Source of the DNA: Actinomycetes bacterium
GTDB lineage: Bacteria; Actinomycetota; Actinomycetes; Actinomycetales; Dermatophilaceae
Assembly (NCBI GenBank): GCA_023389095.1
Contig: JAEWFB010000021.1
Location: 1-6,241, forward strand
DNA length: 6,241 nt
Reading direction: 5' to 3'
Part shown: piece by piece, positions 5,529-6,241 of the stretch
Position numbering within the stretch: position 1 is the stretch's first letter
Layout of the letters: each line of letters starts with the position of its first letter
The notes under the pieces: generated by a model
The model's database searches: none
What the model was told of the DNA's origin: nothing
What the model saw: only the letters and a program-made list of their open reading frames with translations
Made by a program: the position numbers and the translations under genes

Positions 5529-6157
5529 GCGGGGAGGGCCAGCCGGGACATCAGGGACATCAGCAGGGGATGCGCGCCGGCCGGATCCTCGTCGTGTGCA
5601 CCGGCAACGTCTGCCGCTCGCCCTACATCGAGCGTCGCCTCGCCCAGCTGCTGGGCGATACCGGCCTCGAGGTGTCGAGCGCCGGGACGCGCGCGATGGT
5701 CGGCGCGCCGATCGAGCCCGGCTCGGTGGAGCTGCTCGAGCGGGCGGGGGCCGACGCCGCCGGTTTCGCGTCGCGGCAGCTGACGCCTGCGATCCTCGCG
5801 GAGGCCGACCTCGTCGTCGCGGCCGCGCAGCGGCACCGTTCCGACGCCGTCGCGCTCAACCCGCGCGTGCTGCGCCGCACCTTCACCCTCGGCGAGCTCG
5901 CCGACCTCCTCGCCGACACCGACCTCTCCGTTGCTGCCGACGAGGCCCGCGCCGACGCGTCCGGCGACACCCCGTGGGTGGCGCGAGTCGCCGAGGCCGC
6001 GCGTGACCGCCGCGGCTTCGTCCGCGCCCGCACCGCCGACGAGTCGGACATCCCGGACCCGTACGGACGCGGCGCCGAGGCGTACGCCCTCATGGGAACC
6101 GCCATCGAGGACGTCCTGCCGACGGTCGCCCGCGCGCTGCGGCCCGCGACGCGCTGA
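5525..6157 (+). CDS. low-molecular-weight protein tyrosine phosphatase, enlarged form (second copy)
   Basis: A paralogue of the phosphatase at 558-1151, expected to act on tyrosine phosphate in the cytosol. From the GTG at 5525 it has 210 residues; from the ATG at 5570 it has 195. With ATG numbering the P-loop CTGNVCRS is at 10-17 (Cys10, Arg16), and the general-acid loop IPDPYG has Asp163. The Cys-to-Asp distance is 153, some 35-45 longer than in characterised LMW-PTPs, because of an Asp/Ala-rich insert at about 115-155. The RR-TFTLGELADL segment (102-112) matches the first copy. GTG 5525 overlaps the rmlC stop as GTGA and has AGGCGG four bases upstream, so coupled translation is favoured. 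The ATG has AGGGG immediately adjacent, too close for a normal site, but it gives an N-terminus more like other family members. The added 15 residues (SGEGQPGHQGHQQG after the initiator) are low-complexity. Placement in the rhamnose operon suggests that it is made together with the sugar precursor enzymes. Confidence 0.87.
   Translation: MSGEGQPGHQGHQQGMRAGRILVVCTGNVCRSPYIERRLAQLLGDTGLEVSSAGTRAMVGAPIEPGSVELLERAGADAAGFASRQLTPAILAEADLVVAAAQRHRSDAVALNPRVLRRTFTLGELADLLADTDLSVAADEARADASGDTPWVARVAEAARDRRGFVRARTADESDIPDPYGRGAEAYALMGTAIEDVLPTVARALRPATR
5545..5562 (+). repeat. 9-bp tandem duplication near the start of the second phosphatase
   Basis: GGGACATCA occurs twice in direct succession (5545-5553, 5554-5562). 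It lies between the two candidate start codons, and if GTG 5525 is used it encodes Gly-His-Gln twice. The unit is a multiple of three, so the frame is kept. Confidence 0.85.
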
Positions 6158-6159
6158 GT

Positions 6160-6192
6160 CCCCTGCCGGCGGCGCCTGACCGGCGGCAGGGG
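6160..6192 (+). terminator. hairpin after the second phosphatase gene
   Basis: Arms CCCCTGCCG (6160-6168) and CGGCAGGGG (6184-6192) form a 9-bp GC-rich stem with a 15-base loop, beginning 2 bases after the TGA at 6155-6157. There is no T run after it; a G-rich stretch follows instead. This is the likely end of the rmlA-rmlC-ptp transcript. Confidence 0.6.
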
Positions 6193-6241
6193 CGCGCGGG
6201 GGGGGGCCCCCGCCGGCGGCGGGGGGGGGGTGGGTGGGGGG
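6193..6241. other. G-run-rich window end, possible sequencing or assembly artefact
   Basis: After GCGCGC come runs of 9 G (6198-6206), 5 C (6207-6211), 10 G (6221-6230), 3 G and 6 G, the last separated by single T. An 8-bp inverted repeat CCCCCGCC/GGCGGGGG (6207-6214, 6218-6225) with a 3-base loop lies inside. No gene can be read. The G runs could fold as a quadruplex, but their position at the very end of the sequence makes poly-G read error or a coverage drop at a contig end more likely. Confidence 0.6.

Noticed and set aside
1..6241. Mobile element, defence island or tRNA/rRNA gene
   Set aside because: No transposase, integrase, long terminal repeats or RNA gene signature seen; all genes fit a polysaccharide locus and base composition is even apart from the last 50 bases.

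Overview
The window is very GC-rich DNA with GTG starts, TANNNT-type -10 boxes placed about 7 bases before start codons, and an RmlC that resembles the mycobacterial enzyme. This points to a high-GC actinobacterium. A member of Micrococcales is plausible, but genus cannot be fixed from the sequence alone. The content is a surface-polysaccharide (capsule/exopolysaccharide) locus: nucleotide-sugar synthesis genes mixed with a tyrosine-phosphorylation control pair.

Layout. Positions 2-448 (+) hold the 3' third of a UDP-sugar (probably UDP-glucose) 6-dehydrogenase. Positions 558-1151 (+) encode a low-molecular-weight protein tyrosine phosphatase (LMW-PTP) with an enlarged middle region. A 14-bp perfect hairpin at 1220-1251 separates it from the convergent gene at 1260-2837 (-), a fused Wzz-type chain-length regulator and bacterial tyrosine kinase (BY-kinase). 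A 146-bp divergent gap (2838-2983) leads to a rightward group: a membrane-anchored protein with Asp-box (BNR-like) repeats (2984-3931), rmlA (4006-4920), rmlC (4920-5528) and a second enlarged LMW-PTP (5525-6157). rmlA/rmlC/ptp are overlapping and probably translationally coupled. A 15-16 bp unit repeated three times (3926-3971) lies across the stop codon of the Asp-box gene, just upstream of a probable leaderless rmlA promoter. The window ends in a hairpin and a G-run-rich stretch that looks like a contig-end artefact.

How the genes may work together (inference). RmlA makes dTDP-glucose and RmlC performs the later 3,5-epimerisation towards dTDP-L-rhamnose. rmlB and rmlD are not in the window and must be elsewhere. 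The dehydrogenase would provide UDP-glucuronate. The Wzz/BY-kinase is expected to control chain length and export in response to its tyrosine phosphorylation state, and one or both phosphatases would reverse that. The less ordinary points are two paralogous enlarged phosphatases around one kinase, the uncharacterised Asp-box membrane protein inside a rhamnose operon, a Tyr-to-Phe change at a conserved RmlC active-site position, and paired leaderless promoters. I see no clearly undescribed system such as a defence island or mobile element.
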